NCBI GenBank assembly: GCA_002087915.1
Contig: LWDP01000021.1
Coordinates: 1 to 38,674, forward strand
Direction: 5' to 3'
Origin: Enterospora canceri
Lineage: Eukaryota; Microsporidia; Enterocytozoonidae
DNA: 38,674 nucleotides
The notes under the pieces are model-generated. The model saw only the letters and a program-made list of their open reading frames with translations, had not been told where the DNA came from and made no database searches. How positions within the stretch are numbered: position 1 is the stretch's first letter; the number at the start of each line of letters is the position of its first letter. Position numbers and translations under genes: made by a program. Below, piece by piece: positions 9,468 to 17,015 of the stretch.

Positions 9468-9539
9468 GGGGTCATAGCTCAGTGGTAGAGCATTTGCTTT
9501 GCAAGCAAGGGGTCGCGGGTTCAATCCCTGCTGGTTCCA
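9468..9539 (+). tRNA. tRNA-Ala (anticodon UGC)
   Basis: A 72-nt cloverleaf without intron. The acceptor stem is GGGGTCA with TGGTTCC (three G-U pairs). The D arm holds TAGCTCAGTGG, which serves as box A. The anticodon loop is TTTGCAA between TTTGC and GCAAG or similar, giving anticodon TGC. The T arm holds GGTTCAATCCC, which serves as box B. The discriminator is A at 9539. CCA is not fully encoded. Confidence 0.95.
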
Positions 9540-9540
9540 C

Positions 9541-9545
9541 TTTTT
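9541..9545 (+). terminator. RNA polymerase III terminator of tRNA-Ala
   Basis: TTTTT two bases after the discriminator base, followed by ATTTTAC. Confidence 0.8.
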
Positions 9546-9677
9546 ATTTTACCTGATTTGGGTATTCGTGACTGTTGCACAATCCACTTTCTTTTTATTC
9601 TACTCGATTCCATCTTATAACTCTTTTTTCTGTTTTAACTGTTCAAAATCAATTGTTTAAAAATAAAGGATATCTGT

Positions 9678-9680
9678 CCC
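9678..9680 (+). promoter_or_regulatory. CCC motif before the OTU-like gene
   Basis: CCC followed by TTAA and then the ATG at 9685. It supports this ATG as the start. Confidence 0.5.
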
Positions 9681-9684
9681 TTAA

Positions 9685-10587
9685 ATGCCAGAGCAGAATG
9701 TCGGACCCAATAAGGACAACCAGGTGATCTTACAGATCTTCCTGGTGATAATGTTTTTGCTTATGATAGCGTATGTCATCGTTAAAATATACATCAAAAA
9801 GGTGATAAAATACAACAGAGACAAAGTGGACATAGAGCATGTTCTGGATCTACCAGACGCGGAGAAACTGTTCTACAAGAACAAGGAGTTCCCACCACAA
9901 TACAACAAGTACATAACGCAACAGATAAACACATTATCAGAAATCAACCCAAAAATAAAAGACAAAAAGATTGCCATAAAAATACGTGAAAATGACGATT
10001 TCAAGGTAAGCAGAGATGATATCAACAGCATGCTGATTCGCAAAGATATTCCAGCAGATAACAGCTGTGGATTCCATGCATTCTTGAGCCTATTTTTTAG
10101 GTACCTGAAACCTAACGGATCCACTGTCTTCAAAGTGCTCTTCTCATACGAATACTTTAAGTACTGCGTGAACTACAAAATATTCATATACTGGAGAAAC
10201 AAGGCAATAGACGTCGTAAGATACAACGATACGTACGAGAGTTGCACACAAAGAGAACAGTATTTGCTCGTATTCTACATTCGACTATTTGTGTCTGCTG
10301 TTCTGTACAACAAGCAGAAGAAGCTCATTCCAATACAGAAAGACAGGTTATTCAAGAACATATTCAAGTATGCGGTGAATTTGGACGAATGGATGGATCA
10401 ACAGTGTTTGGGTGCACTAGCAAAAGGACTAAATATCAAAATCAACGTATTCGACAACAACAGCAACAATCCGTACACAACTACGTTTGATTTCACCAAA
10501 AACAAGGCAAAGATATCTCTGTACCTGATATTAGCGAATAACCACTGGGAACCGGTTGAAATGGTCGAAGATAAACCTGAGGAATAA
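9685..10587 (+). CDS. Membrane-anchored OTU-like cysteine protease (putative deubiquitinase)
   Basis: The protein has 300 residues. A single membrane segment at about residues 14-36 is followed by a basic stretch. The catalytic core is OTU-like: D125-N-S-C128-G-F-H-A-F corresponds to the Asp/Cys loop, and H287-W in NNHWEPV near the C-terminus corresponds to the catalytic His after a hydrophobic strand (ISLYLILA). Between them is the helix typical of the family (EWMDQQCLGALAKGLNIKINVFD, about 230-252). OTU enzymes cut ubiquitin chains. The N-terminal anchor suggests action at the ER, plasma membrane or a secretory organelle; which side the catalytic domain faces is not known. A CCC motif four bases before the ATG supports the start. 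Confidence 0.78.
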   Translation: MPEQNVGPNKDNQVILQIFLVIMFLLMIAYVIVKIYIKKVIKYNRDKVDIEHVLDLPDAEKLFYKNKEFPPQYNKYITQQINTLSEINPKIKDKKIAIKIRENDDFKVSRDDINSMLIRKDIPADNSCGFHAFLSLFFRYLKPNGSTVFKVLFSYEYFKYCVNYKIFIYWRNKAIDVVRYNDTYESCTQREQYLLVFYIRLFVSAVLYNKQKKLIPIQKDRLFKNIFKYAVNLDEWMDQQCLGALAKGLNIKINVFDNNSNNPYTTTFDFTKNKAKISLYLILANNHWEPVEMVEDKPEE

Positions 10588-10651
10588 ATAACGATGGAAT
10601 TCGTTTGTTTTTAAGCTTAAAATGTATATAAAGGCATAGCTGCGTTTATGC

Positions 10652-11995
10652 ATGTTCTACAAGAAATTTTATAACAAAAAACAATCTAAGAGACCTAATA
10701 TAGGAAAGGGTAGTCTAATTGATAGCATGGAATGTGTATCTAATGATGTGACTTGTTTAACTAACAAGTTACGGAATATCACCAACATCAATCCTGAAAA
10801 TTGTAGTTTCAAATCATTGCCTCTGTCCAATGCATCAAACATAAAAACAGATAACATAATACCACTGGAAACAGTATATGACAGACAGAATACTGAGATC
10901 AAAGTAGAACCAGAGGATCAAATGAATGTAGAATACTATGTAAGCGTACTCAGAAATATTCCAGGTTTTATTGAGAATATAGACGTAGAGCACAAAAGTG
11001 TTCTCAAAAAGTACAAAAATACAGCAAATGAGTTTAATTTGCAATTAAAACACATCAATCTACTCAAAACAAACATAGAAAAATACCAGAAGCGGATTGC
11101 AGAATTAGAAAATGTGAATTGTGCAACAAGTCACAAAATAAACCTGATGGAGCATGAATTAGATACACTAAGAATATACAAGAACGAAATAGATCCATAT
11201 GTAACACTACTAAAAACAACTGTGGAACATAAGACTAATGAAAACAAAAGAATCACCACTGAATTAACACAATCAAAAACAAAGACAAATAAGCTAATTG
11301 TTGAAAACAACATGCACAAAGATGATAAACATACTATAGCAACTATCAAAAACAACAATTATATGATCAAAACACAAATCGGTCAACTCTTAGAAGATAT
11401 TGAACCTGATTTTAATAAAGTAAAAGAAATGATAAAACAAACAATGGTAAAAGAGAAGAAGCGAAAAACTGATAATCAAAGCAGAAAACAGAAATTCAAA
11501 TCGATTTATAACAATCTGATTAGCAATATTGATTACATCACAACAGAATTCAATCAGGTTAAATACGCAATCAATATGTATGGAAAAACTATAAGAGAAG
11601 AGAACAATAAGAACAACATAACACTAAAAGACAGAATAAAAGAATTAGAACGAAAATACAAGAACAAACTGAATGAAGTATCAAAAAGAAATAGAAAAAT
11701 ACGAAAATTCAATGAAAAGGGAATATATGCGATTTCAACTGTAAAACAAGAAATAAGTAATTTATCCAGCACAATACGTCACATTATTAGTCAAATAAGT
11801 AATATTGATTCATCTGTTATTCATAACAGGTATAAAACACAAATCAGGGAGATTGAACAGAAACACCAAAATGAAATCAACTCATTTATAGAACAAAGAA
11901 GGCAATTTGAAGCACAGAAAAAGATATATGAGCGCACTATAAGAGAGTTGGTAGAGAAGTCGAAAACTGAAGATGAAAAACACCTGTATATTTGA
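10652..11995 (+). CDS. Long coiled-coil protein of unknown function
   Basis: The protein has 447 residues, very rich in Lys, Asn, Glu and Ile. The first 110 residues are non-helical. From about 115 to 440 heptad-like patterns dominate, with short breaks near 250-265 and 330-345. There is no membrane segment or known motif, so I give no function; cytoskeletal, tethering or kinetochore roles are all possible. A TATATAAAGG box lies about 27 bases before the ATG. The true start is preceded by an overlapping out-of-frame ATG four bases earlier (ATGCATG). The next gene starts 20 bases after the stop. The coding strand is strongly A-rich. Confidence 0.7.
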   Translation: MFYKKFYNKKQSKRPNIGKGSLIDSMECVSNDVTCLTNKLRNITNINPENCSFKSLPLSNASNIKTDNIIPLETVYDRQNTEIKVEPEDQMNVEYYVSVLRNIPGFIENIDVEHKSVLKKYKNTANEFNLQLKHINLLKTNIEKYQKRIAELENVNCATSHKINLMEHELDTLRIYKNEIDPYVTLLKTTVEHKTNENKRITTELTQSKTKTNKLIVENNMHKDDKHTIATIKNNNYMIKTQIGQLLEDIEPDFNKVKEMIKQTMVKEKKRKTDNQSRKQKFKSIYNNLISNIDYITTEFNQVKYAINMYGKTIREENNKNNITLKDRIKELERKYKNKLNEVSKRNRKIRKFNEKGIYAISTVKQEISNLSSTIRHIISQISNIDSSVIHNRYKTQIREIEQKHQNEINSFIEQRRQFEAQKKIYERTIRELVEKSKTEDEKHLYI

Positions 11996-12005
11996 AATGG
12001 AAATA

Positions 12006-12009
12006 CCCC
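12006..12009 (+). promoter_or_regulatory. CCC motif before the SNARE-like gene
   Basis: CCCC six bases before the ATG at 12016. It argues against the longer frame that begins with a TTG at 11992. Confidence 0.5.
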
Positions 12010-12015
12010 ATAATT

Positions 12016-12543
12016 ATGCTCAGTAATTTCCAGAAATTGGTAAAAGATACACAGAATCTTTTAGAGCAGAACAAACAGAAACAGAATGATGAAATTGAAT
12101 TCAGAATTCAGAGCAACCTGAAAGCACTCAAAATACTGGCAACAAAAATAGAAGACGATGGAGTTAGAAATGAAGCACTAAAAACACTATCTGGCTTGGG
12201 ATATAATGAAACAAGTAACGTAAATAGAGCATTTAGAAATAGAATCAACTCCAAGATAAACAACAAGGTGGAAGAAATCAAATCAAACATTGACGACCTG
12301 GTAGAAGAAGAAATGTACCAAAATAGCAAAAAACTACAGGAAATGACCAACAAATTCAACCAAACACTCTCATATGATAAGAAAGCATTAGAACAAACAC
12401 TTAATGTGTTTGACAAAAACACCAAGGAATCTAAGAGTGCCACCAAGGCCATCATAGAAAATGACAGCTTTAGTTCATTTGGATATTTTACTAGCACACT
12501 CTTCATTCTACTAATAATGTGGATTATTATTGGATGGTTATAG
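12016..12543 (+). CDS. Tail-anchored coiled-coil protein, SNARE-like (possibly Use1-type)
   Basis: From the ATG at 12016 the protein has 175 residues. It is helical and charged throughout, with one C-terminal membrane segment (about 155-174, TLFILLIMWIIIGWL) and no lumenal tail, the layout of a tail-anchored protein. The helical part just before the anchor (about 105-150: EMTNKFNQTLSYDKKALEQT, then LNVFDKN) has the spacing of a SNARE motif with a D-x-x-x-L heptad pattern, reminiscent of Use1 (ER Q-SNARE). Sec20 or another tether is possible. I see the topology; the SNARE identity is a guess. The retrotransposon begins 33 bases after its stop. Confidence 0.6.
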   Translation: MLSNFQKLVKDTQNLLEQNKQKQNDEIEFRIQSNLKALKILATKIEDDGVRNEALKTLSGLGYNETSNVNRAFRNRINSKINNKVEEIKSNIDDLVEEEMYQNSKKLQEMTNKFNQTLSYDKKALEQTLNVFDKNTKESKSATKAIIENDSFSSFGYFTSTLFILLIMWIIIGWL

Positions 12544-12571
12544 AATAAAATGTTGATCATCAGGATGTTTA

Positions 12572-12576
12572 AAAAT
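12572..12576. repeat. Target-site duplication AAAAT (left copy)
   Basis: AAAAT directly before the left LTR; the same five bases follow the right LTR at 16494-16498. Confidence 0.85.
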
Positions 12577-12643
12577 TGTTGTAATCCAAGAAATCAAACA
12601 TTATAGCTAAGGGTTTATTTTAAAAGTTCTCTAATCCTCAACA
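12577..12643 (-). repeat. Left LTR (3' LTR of the element)
   Basis: 67 bp, base-for-base identical to 16427-16493, with TG...CA ends. On the element's coding strand it contains TTTTAAAATAAACCC followed by an ATG ten bases later. Confidence 0.93.
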
Positions 12644-12651
12644 TCCCCCCC
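12644..12651 (-). other. Polypurine tract of the retrotransposon
   Basis: On the coding strand GGGGGGGA lies immediately before the 3' LTR, the expected place and composition for the plus-strand primer. Confidence 0.75.
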
Positions 12652-12655
12652 AAGA

Positions 12656-13249
12656 TTAAGCCTTATCTTCTTTCTTGAATTGTTGGATTGTTGCTCTGCA
12701 ATTTCTACGAATGTGCCCCTCTTTACCACATCCGTAACACCTGATCATTCTTCTCCTTCCTGTGATCTGTCCTCTCATCTTCGCTCTTACTACCATATCC
12801 TGTATCGATATCGAATTCTTCAGTTCCAATGCCAGATCTACTCTACTGGGCCAGCATAACGTTGCTAGCAAGTTCACTGTTTCTCTCTCACCCAATTTGT
12901 ACTTATCCAGTTTCCTGATCATTCTTTCCAAGTATTCCGTCGGCATTTCCGTGCCCATCCTGGGCTCTGCTACTTCTGTTGCTAATTGATTTACTGCCAT
13001 CCTCTGTTCCTTGATTAATGTCTCTGTCTGCGACATTAAGTTCGTGAAGTTCCCTACATCCTTCTCGTTCATCCATTGCAGTACCTCTTCCTCTGCATTC
13101 CTTATAACCAGTGCATATTTCGCTGCCGCTGGTGTTTCTAACGTGTTGATCATCCGTACTGTTGTCTGTAAGTTCGTCATTGTTATCCTTGTCGTCATTC
13201 CTGCTGCCTCTGTCCTCGTGTTCCTCTCCTCTGATTGTGGTGCTGTCAT
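12656..13249 (-). CDS. Retrotransposon third ORF: capsid/nucleocapsid-like protein with a CCHC zinc knuckle
   Basis: The protein has 197 residues. A helical region (about 25-165) is followed by a basic stretch and one zinc knuckle: C171-x2-C174-x4-H179-x4-C184 (CYGCGKEGHIRRNC). This is the nucleocapsid signature normally found at the end of Gag, before protease. Here it lies downstream of integrase, in a different frame from pol, overlapping the 3' 347 bases of the pol ORF. In that overlap this frame reads as a plausible protein, while the pol frame is Asp/Asn/Ser-rich and looks accidental. A CCC motif (TTTTACCCAGAATG) precedes its ATG, so a separate transcript is possible; frameshifting from pol is the alternative. 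RNA packaging is the likely role, inferred from the motif. Confidence 0.75.
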   Translation of the reverse strand: MTAPQSEERNTRTEAAGMTTRITMTNLQTTVRMINTLETPAAAKYALVIRNAEEEVLQWMNEKDVGNFTNLMSQTETLIKEQRMAVNQLATEVAEPRMGTEMPTEYLERMIRKLDKYKLGERETVNLLATLCWPSRVDLALELKNSISIQDMVVRAKMRGQITGRRRMIRCYGCGKEGHIRRNCRATIQQFKKEDKA

Positions 13250-16028
13250 TCTGGGTAAAATTTTCCTTTCTTGCTATTTGTGTATGGCATTTCTTCTTCA
13301 CTTTTCCTGAGTCCTTTTCTCTTACTAAATACGTGTCATTCTCCATCTTTCTTTCCACCATACCTTCTTTGATACATTTTGGACCTATCTTACTGTTCAT
13401 TTCCATCTCTGTTCTTCTAATGTAAATCTCCTGTCCTTCCTTGAATTTTTCTCGTCGCTTCTCCTTAAATTCTCTAGCATATCTTCCTGTTCTCTTATTG
13501 CTAGTTTTCAACTGCTCGCTCTCTGGCCATTTCCATGCTTCCTCGGCCGTCATTCCAATGCATCTTCTATACATCTGATTTTTTCCTGTTACAAAATCCT
13601 CTATTAATTCTTGTACGTTTCTCTCTTTTCCTTCTTCCGTATTCTTTCTTAAATACTCATTCCAATCTCTGTGCATTCTCTCTATCCTTCCATTTCCTTG
13701 GTGATGTTCTGGTGTCACCATATGATGCTCTATTCCATTCATTGACAGTACTCTTTGTAATGTCCTATTTGCAAACTCCTTCCCTGCGTCTGTCACTATC
13801 TTTTCCGGTTTCAAACCTCTTCCTATAAACCGTTCAATCTTCCTTACCACTTCCTCTTCCGTTTTTGTCTCCAATCTCTCCATCCATATCTTTCGTGTGT
13901 AATAATCCAATATGGATAATATCGGTGTAGTCTGGTCTATGTATACCAAATCCATTGCCACTAACTGCATTGGTCTCTCTACTTCTACAAATTTCTCTCC
14001 TCCCTTCTTCTTTGTCGGGTTCCTTCTACATTTTTCACATCCTTGTATCACTTGTTCTATGATCTTCTTCAAATCCTTCCATTCATACATTCTTCCTAGC
14101 TTGTATTCCATCGCTTTTCTACCTTTATGTAGTCCTTTTGATTCATGTTCTTCCTTGACTATCTCCATTCTTTCCGCTCTTTCCGCTTCATTTGTTTCCT
14201 CTGTGTACATCCTACTTAGCGCATCCGGCTTAAACATCTCTTTCCCTTGTCTGTATTCCACTGTAAAGTTATACGTTTGTAGCCTATCTCTTATTCTTTC
14301 CAATTTGTTTGTTCCTAGTGCATCTTTGTTTTCAAAGTATTCTATTGCTTTGTGGTCTGTTCTCAATGTAAATTTGCTTCCTCCTATATAATATTTGAAG
14401 TGCTCTATTCCAAATGCTACTGCTAGGTATTCTTTTTCCGTAATACCCGCCTTCCTTTCTGCTTCCGAAAACTTCTTTGATCCCCATGCTACTATTCGTT
14501 CTTCTCCTGCTTCATCTTCTTGTAGCAGGACTGCTCCCATTGCTAAATCCGCTGCATCTGTCTCGATTATGAATTCCTTCTTATGATCTGGTAAGAACGT
14601 TACCGTTCTTTTCCTACATTCTCTCATTATCTCTGTGTATGCTTTTTTCTGTTCTTCCTCCCATATGAATCTTCTTCCTTTCTTCAATAACTCGTATATC
14701 GGTGCTGCCTTATCTGCGAAACCTTGTATGTATCTCGTATATACATTCGCAAACTGCAAGAAACTCTGTAGCTGTATCTTATTCTTTGGTTCTTCATATC
14801 GTAATGCTTTCTTTTGTCTCGCATTATCTGGTTCTTGTGTTCTCCCTGTGATGTAACTCCCTAATAATTTAACCGTTTTCTGTCTGAATTGTACTTTTTC
14901 CTTGTTCAGCGTCAGTCCGTTTTCCTTCAACCTTTTCAATACTTGTCGTATATTCCTATCATGCGTTTCTTTGTCCTCTCCAAATACCACAATGTCATCT
15001 AGATATGTTCTGCAACACTTATTCAATTCTTCTCTTAATATGCCATCCATCACCCTTTGAAATATCGCTGATGAATTCTTAAATCCTTGTGGCATCACAT
15101 TCCATTCGTATAACTTATTTCCCACATAAAATGCTGTCTTATGTCTATCCTCTTCTCTCAATTCTATCTGAAAATATGCATCTTTCAAATCTAACACTGT
15201 GAAATATTCCATTCCCTGTGCTGCCTCGATCACTTCTTGCATCCTTGGTAAACTGTATCTGTCATTTGCCACTATCTTGTTCAAAAAATATAGATTCAGT
15301 GTCAATCTAATCTTTCCATTTGGCTTCCATACTGGTCTAATCGGGTTGAACCAGCTTGATCTCGATCTTCTCACTAATCCTTTACTCTCCAATTCCTCCA
15401 CTTTTTCTTCTACCGCTTTCATCGTTTTGTATTCCCATCTCCTTCCTTTCATTGTTATTCGCTTCCCTGGTATTGTTTCTATTTCTGCTACCACTCCTTT
15501 TACCTTTCCTGTCGCTTCTTCTCCTAGTATCTGTTTATATTCCTGATTCAGTTCTCTCCATGCTTTCCCATTTTCTTCCATTTCTCCTAGGGTGTCTTTT
15601 CCTATCAAAATTCTCATTCCTGGTGCCTCCACTATCCTGAATCTGTCTGTTCTGTCTGTATCACCTGCCTTGTATGTTATCCATATCTCCTTTGTTAGTT
15701 TATATTTCGTTCCGAAAATGTTTTCTACTATCTGTTCTTCTGTCTCGTATCCTTCCATTCCTATCTCCTTGACTGCTTCCTCTGTAATTACATTTATATC
15801 TGCTCCTGTATATCTTATAATTTCCATTGTCGTTCCTTCTACCTTTATCTCTTCTTTTCTTCTTTTCTCTGTCTTCTCAACATGATTTATTTCTACTTTG
15901 TTCTGTTTCTCCTTCTTCTTCCTTTCCTTTATCCGTCTCTCTGCTCCTTCTATGTTCTTCCTCTTCTCTTCCTTCATCTTCCTTCTGTCTCTGTTCCTCA
16001 ACTCCTCTATCTTGCCTATTACGTCCAA
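12903..16028 (-). CDS. pol: Retrotransposon Pol: protease-like, reverse transcriptase, RNase H, integrase
   Basis: The 1041-codon frame has no ATG at its head; it continues the gag-like frame after a single TAA. In order: a basic coiled stretch (1-65); a retropepsin-like region with Y73-T-G-A-D and ILIGKDTL (about 140-147), where Asp is expected at 73; reverse transcriptase (about 190-400) with VLDLKDAYFQ, MPQGFKNS and the YLDD box (342-345); RNase H (about 485-610) with ETDAADLAMGAVL; and integrase with H-x3-H (628, 634 region), C664-x2-C667 and catalytic D693, D747, E783, the last two separated by 35 residues. After about residue 925 the frame overlaps the CCHC ORF and is probably not meaningful. 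Family: Ty3/gypsy (Metaviridae). Confidence 0.9.
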   Translation of the reverse strand: MDVIGKIEELRNRDRRKMKEEKRKNIEGAERRIKERKKKEKQNKVEINHVEKTEKRRKEEIKVEGTTMEIIRYTGADINVITEEAVKEIGMEGYETEEQIVENIFGTKYKLTKEIWITYKAGDTDRTDRFRIVEAPGMRILIGKDTLGEMEENGKAWRELNQEYKQILGEEATGKVKGVVAEIETIPGKRITMKGRRWEYKTMKAVEEKVEELESKGLVRRSRSSWFNPIRPVWKPNGKIRLTLNLYFLNKIVANDRYSLPRMQEVIEAAQGMEYFTVLDLKDAYFQIELREEDRHKTAFYVGNKLYEWNVMPQGFKNSSAIFQRVMDGILREELNKCCRTYLDDIVVFGEDKETHDRNIRQVLKRLKENGLTLNKEKVQFRQKTVKLLGSYITGRTQEPDNARQKKALRYEEPKNKIQLQSFLQFANVYTRYIQGFADKAAPIYELLKKGRRFIWEEEQKKAYTEIMRECRKRTVTFLPDHKKEFIIETDAADLAMGAVLLQEDEAGEERIVAWGSKKFSEAERKAGITEKEYLAVAFGIEHFKYYIGGSKFTLRTDHKAIEYFENKDALGTNKLERIRDRLQTYNFTVEYRQGKEMFKPDALSRMYTEETNEAERAERMEIVKEEHESKGLHKGRKAMEYKLGRMYEWKDLKKIIEQVIQGCEKCRRNPTKKKGGEKFVEVERPMQLVAMDLVYIDQTTPILSILDYYTRKIWMERLETKTEEEVVRKIERFIGRGLKPEKIVTDAGKEFANRTLQRVLSMNGIEHHMVTPEHHQGNGRIERMHRDWNEYLRKNTEEGKERNVQELIEDFVTGKNQMYRRCIGMTAEEAWKWPESEQLKTSNKRTGRYAREFKEKRREKFKEGQEIYIRRTEMEMNSKIGPKCIKEGMVERKMENDTYLVREKDSGKVKKKCHTQIARKENFTQNDSTTIRGEEHEDRGSRNDDKDNNDELTDNSTDDQHVRNTSGSEICTGYKECRGRGTAMDEREGCRELHELNVADRDINQGTEDGSKSISNRSSRAQDGHGNADGILGKNDQETG
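13253..13255 (-). promoter_or_regulatory. CCC motif inside the retrotransposon, before the CCHC ORF
   Basis: On the coding strand TTTTACCC lies three bases before the ATG at 13249, almost the same string as at SPT16 (TTTTACCCC before ATG). It may mark an internal promoter; the match could also be chance. Confidence 0.35.
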
Positions 16029-16451
16029 TTATTCTATCTTAAGCACGTTCTTCACTCTTTCAGATGTTTCTATCTTCAACTTATTTCTAATGTGCCAAAT
16101 CAGGGCTTGCGTGCCCACCTGTAAAAATTTTTGCAAAGTTGCAATTCTTCGTATCACTTCCTCTGTTTCCTCTGTCTCTCCTTGTTCCGGAAACATCTGT
16201 ATTCTTTCCAGTATATTTACTGTTCTTCTCATGTTGCAGTTGATTTTGAACTCTTCCCATGTCGTCGTTCTGTCTATATCTCGCATTTCTCTATAGAAAT
16301 TCGGTCCTCCTTCTATCAGGGTCTTTGCTATTCTCATGCTGTCATTCTTCTTCTTAGTTTTTGGGTGTTTATCTTCCATTTCCATCCAAAAATACTCCAA
16401 ATCTCTCGATCTTTGAGTGGGTGCCATGTTGTAATCCAAGAAATCAAACAT
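16029..16451 (-). CDS. gag: Retrotransposon first ORF, Gag-like
   Basis: The ORF has 140 residues if it begins at the ATG inside the 5' LTR (16451), or 132 if it begins at the ATG that spans the LTR/internal junction (16427-16425). The segment TTWEEFKIN (about 70-78) followed by helices resembles the capsid region of Ty3/gypsy Gag proteins. It ends at a TAA (16031-16029). The pol ORF continues in the same frame, and the Gag-like helical pattern seems to run through the stop. Either stop readthrough produces Gag-Pol, or the stop disables this copy. It has no zinc knuckle of its own. A CCC motif lies ten bases before the LTR ATG. Confidence 0.65.
   Translation of the reverse strand: MFDFLDYNMAPTQRSRDLEYFWMEMEDKHPKTKKKNDSMRIAKTLIEGGPNFYREMRDIDRTTTWEEFKINCNMRRTVNILERIQMFPEQGETEETEEVIRRIATLQKFLQVGTQALIWHIRNKLKIETSERVKNVLKIE
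16407..16426 (-). other. Primer-binding site of the retrotransposon
   Basis: Directly after the 5' LTR the coding strand reads TGGCACCCACTC and onward. TGG is the complement of a tRNA CCA end, so a tRNA with 3' end GAGTGGGTGCCA is predicted as primer. Neither tRNA in this window fits. The TG of the site also forms the last two bases of an ATG with the final A of the LTR. Confidence 0.6.
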
Positions 16452-16493
16452 TATAGCTAAGGGTTTATTTTAAAAGTTCTCTAATCCTCAACA
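16427..16493 (-). repeat. Right LTR (5' LTR of the element)
   Basis: 67 bp, identical to 12577-12643. On the coding strand it holds an AT-rich box (TTTTAAAATAAA) directly followed by CCC (16463-16461) and an ATG at 16451, which looks like a minimal microsporidian promoter. Confidence 0.93.
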
Positions 16494-16498
16494 AAAAT
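16494..16498. repeat. Target-site duplication AAAAT (right copy)
   Basis: AAAAT directly after the right LTR, matching 12572-12576. Confidence 0.85.
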
Positions 16499-16796
16499 AA
16501 ATATTTTTGCAGCCCTGTTTCCAGAGAGTGTGTCGCTTTAATAAGCATCACATAGTTAGAAAACCAACAACCACTTTTTAATGAATGATTTTATATCATA
16601 TAGGCTACTATTCAATGATATTACAACATCACATACTTCTTTCATCCTTTAAAAATCTGTTACTTTTTTTACCCCACAATTTGTCAGGCTGTCTATTCAT
16701 ATTGATTTGCTGTTACAATTGTGAAATACTCATGTACTACAACTTATTTCAATAGTAGTACAACACATTTTACTCAATATTATGCTATTCCACTAT
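16494..16796. other. AT-rich intergenic stretch without a recognisable gene
   Basis: About 300 bases between the retrotransposon and the 58-aa ORF. I see short T runs and no open frame, tRNA or repeat worth calling. Before the insertion it joined the DNA following the stop at 12543. Confidence 0.5.
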
Positions 16797-16973
16797 TCAA
16801 TACTCCTTCTTCTTATCTTCTGCGTCCTTCTCTCGAATTCTGCTCCAATCTACATCGTAATTCTTCCGCCAGTATTTAACCAACAGCTGGGACTCATCAT
16901 CGTCATTATTGTACACATCCACTACCGTCTTATTGTTCAAATAGAAATGTTCAGCGTAATCCTTGTTATTCAT
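16797..16973 (-). CDS. Small acidic/charged protein, 58 residues
   Basis: A short frame from the ATG at 16973 to TGA at 16799-16797. The protein is hydrophilic, with a central VVDVYNNDDDESQLLVKYW and a Lys/Glu-rich end (EDKKKEY). I do not recognise a family. It is supported by a CCC motif seven bases before the ATG (AACCC, TTTTAAA, ATG), placed 8 bases after the PER1 stop. The opposite-strand frame over the same DNA is hydrophobic and overlaps PER1, so I prefer this one. Confidence 0.55.
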   Translation of the reverse strand: MNNKDYAEHFYLNNKTVVDVYNNDDDESQLLVKYWRKNYDVDWSRIREKDAEDKKKEY

Positions 16974-17015
16974 TTTAAAAGGGTTCTTTCTATGTTAATT
17001 ATTACTTATATCCAT

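Larger units (their letters stand above)
12577..16493 (-). mobile_element. Complete Ty3/gypsy-type LTR retrotransposon, coding on the minus strand
   Basis: The element spans 3917 bp between identical 67-bp LTRs that begin TGTTG and end CAACA, with a 5-bp target duplication AAAAT. On the minus strand the order is LTR, primer-binding site directly at the LTR edge, a gag-like ORF, a pol ORF with domains protease, reverse transcriptase, RNase H and integrase (the Ty3/gypsy order), a separate CCHC zinc-knuckle ORF, polypurine tract, LTR. The coding strand is strongly purine-rich. Identical LTRs and an intact target duplication suggest a recent insertion, although 67 bp gives little power. Unusual points are the LTR size, the placement of the CCHC ORF after pol, a stop between gag and pol, and a Tyr in place of the expected protease Asp. 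Confidence 0.93.

Noticed and set aside
12903..13249. Pol C-terminal extension rich in Asp, Asn and Ser as a real domain
   Set aside because: The stretch overlaps the CCHC ORF in another frame and reads like an out-of-frame translation.
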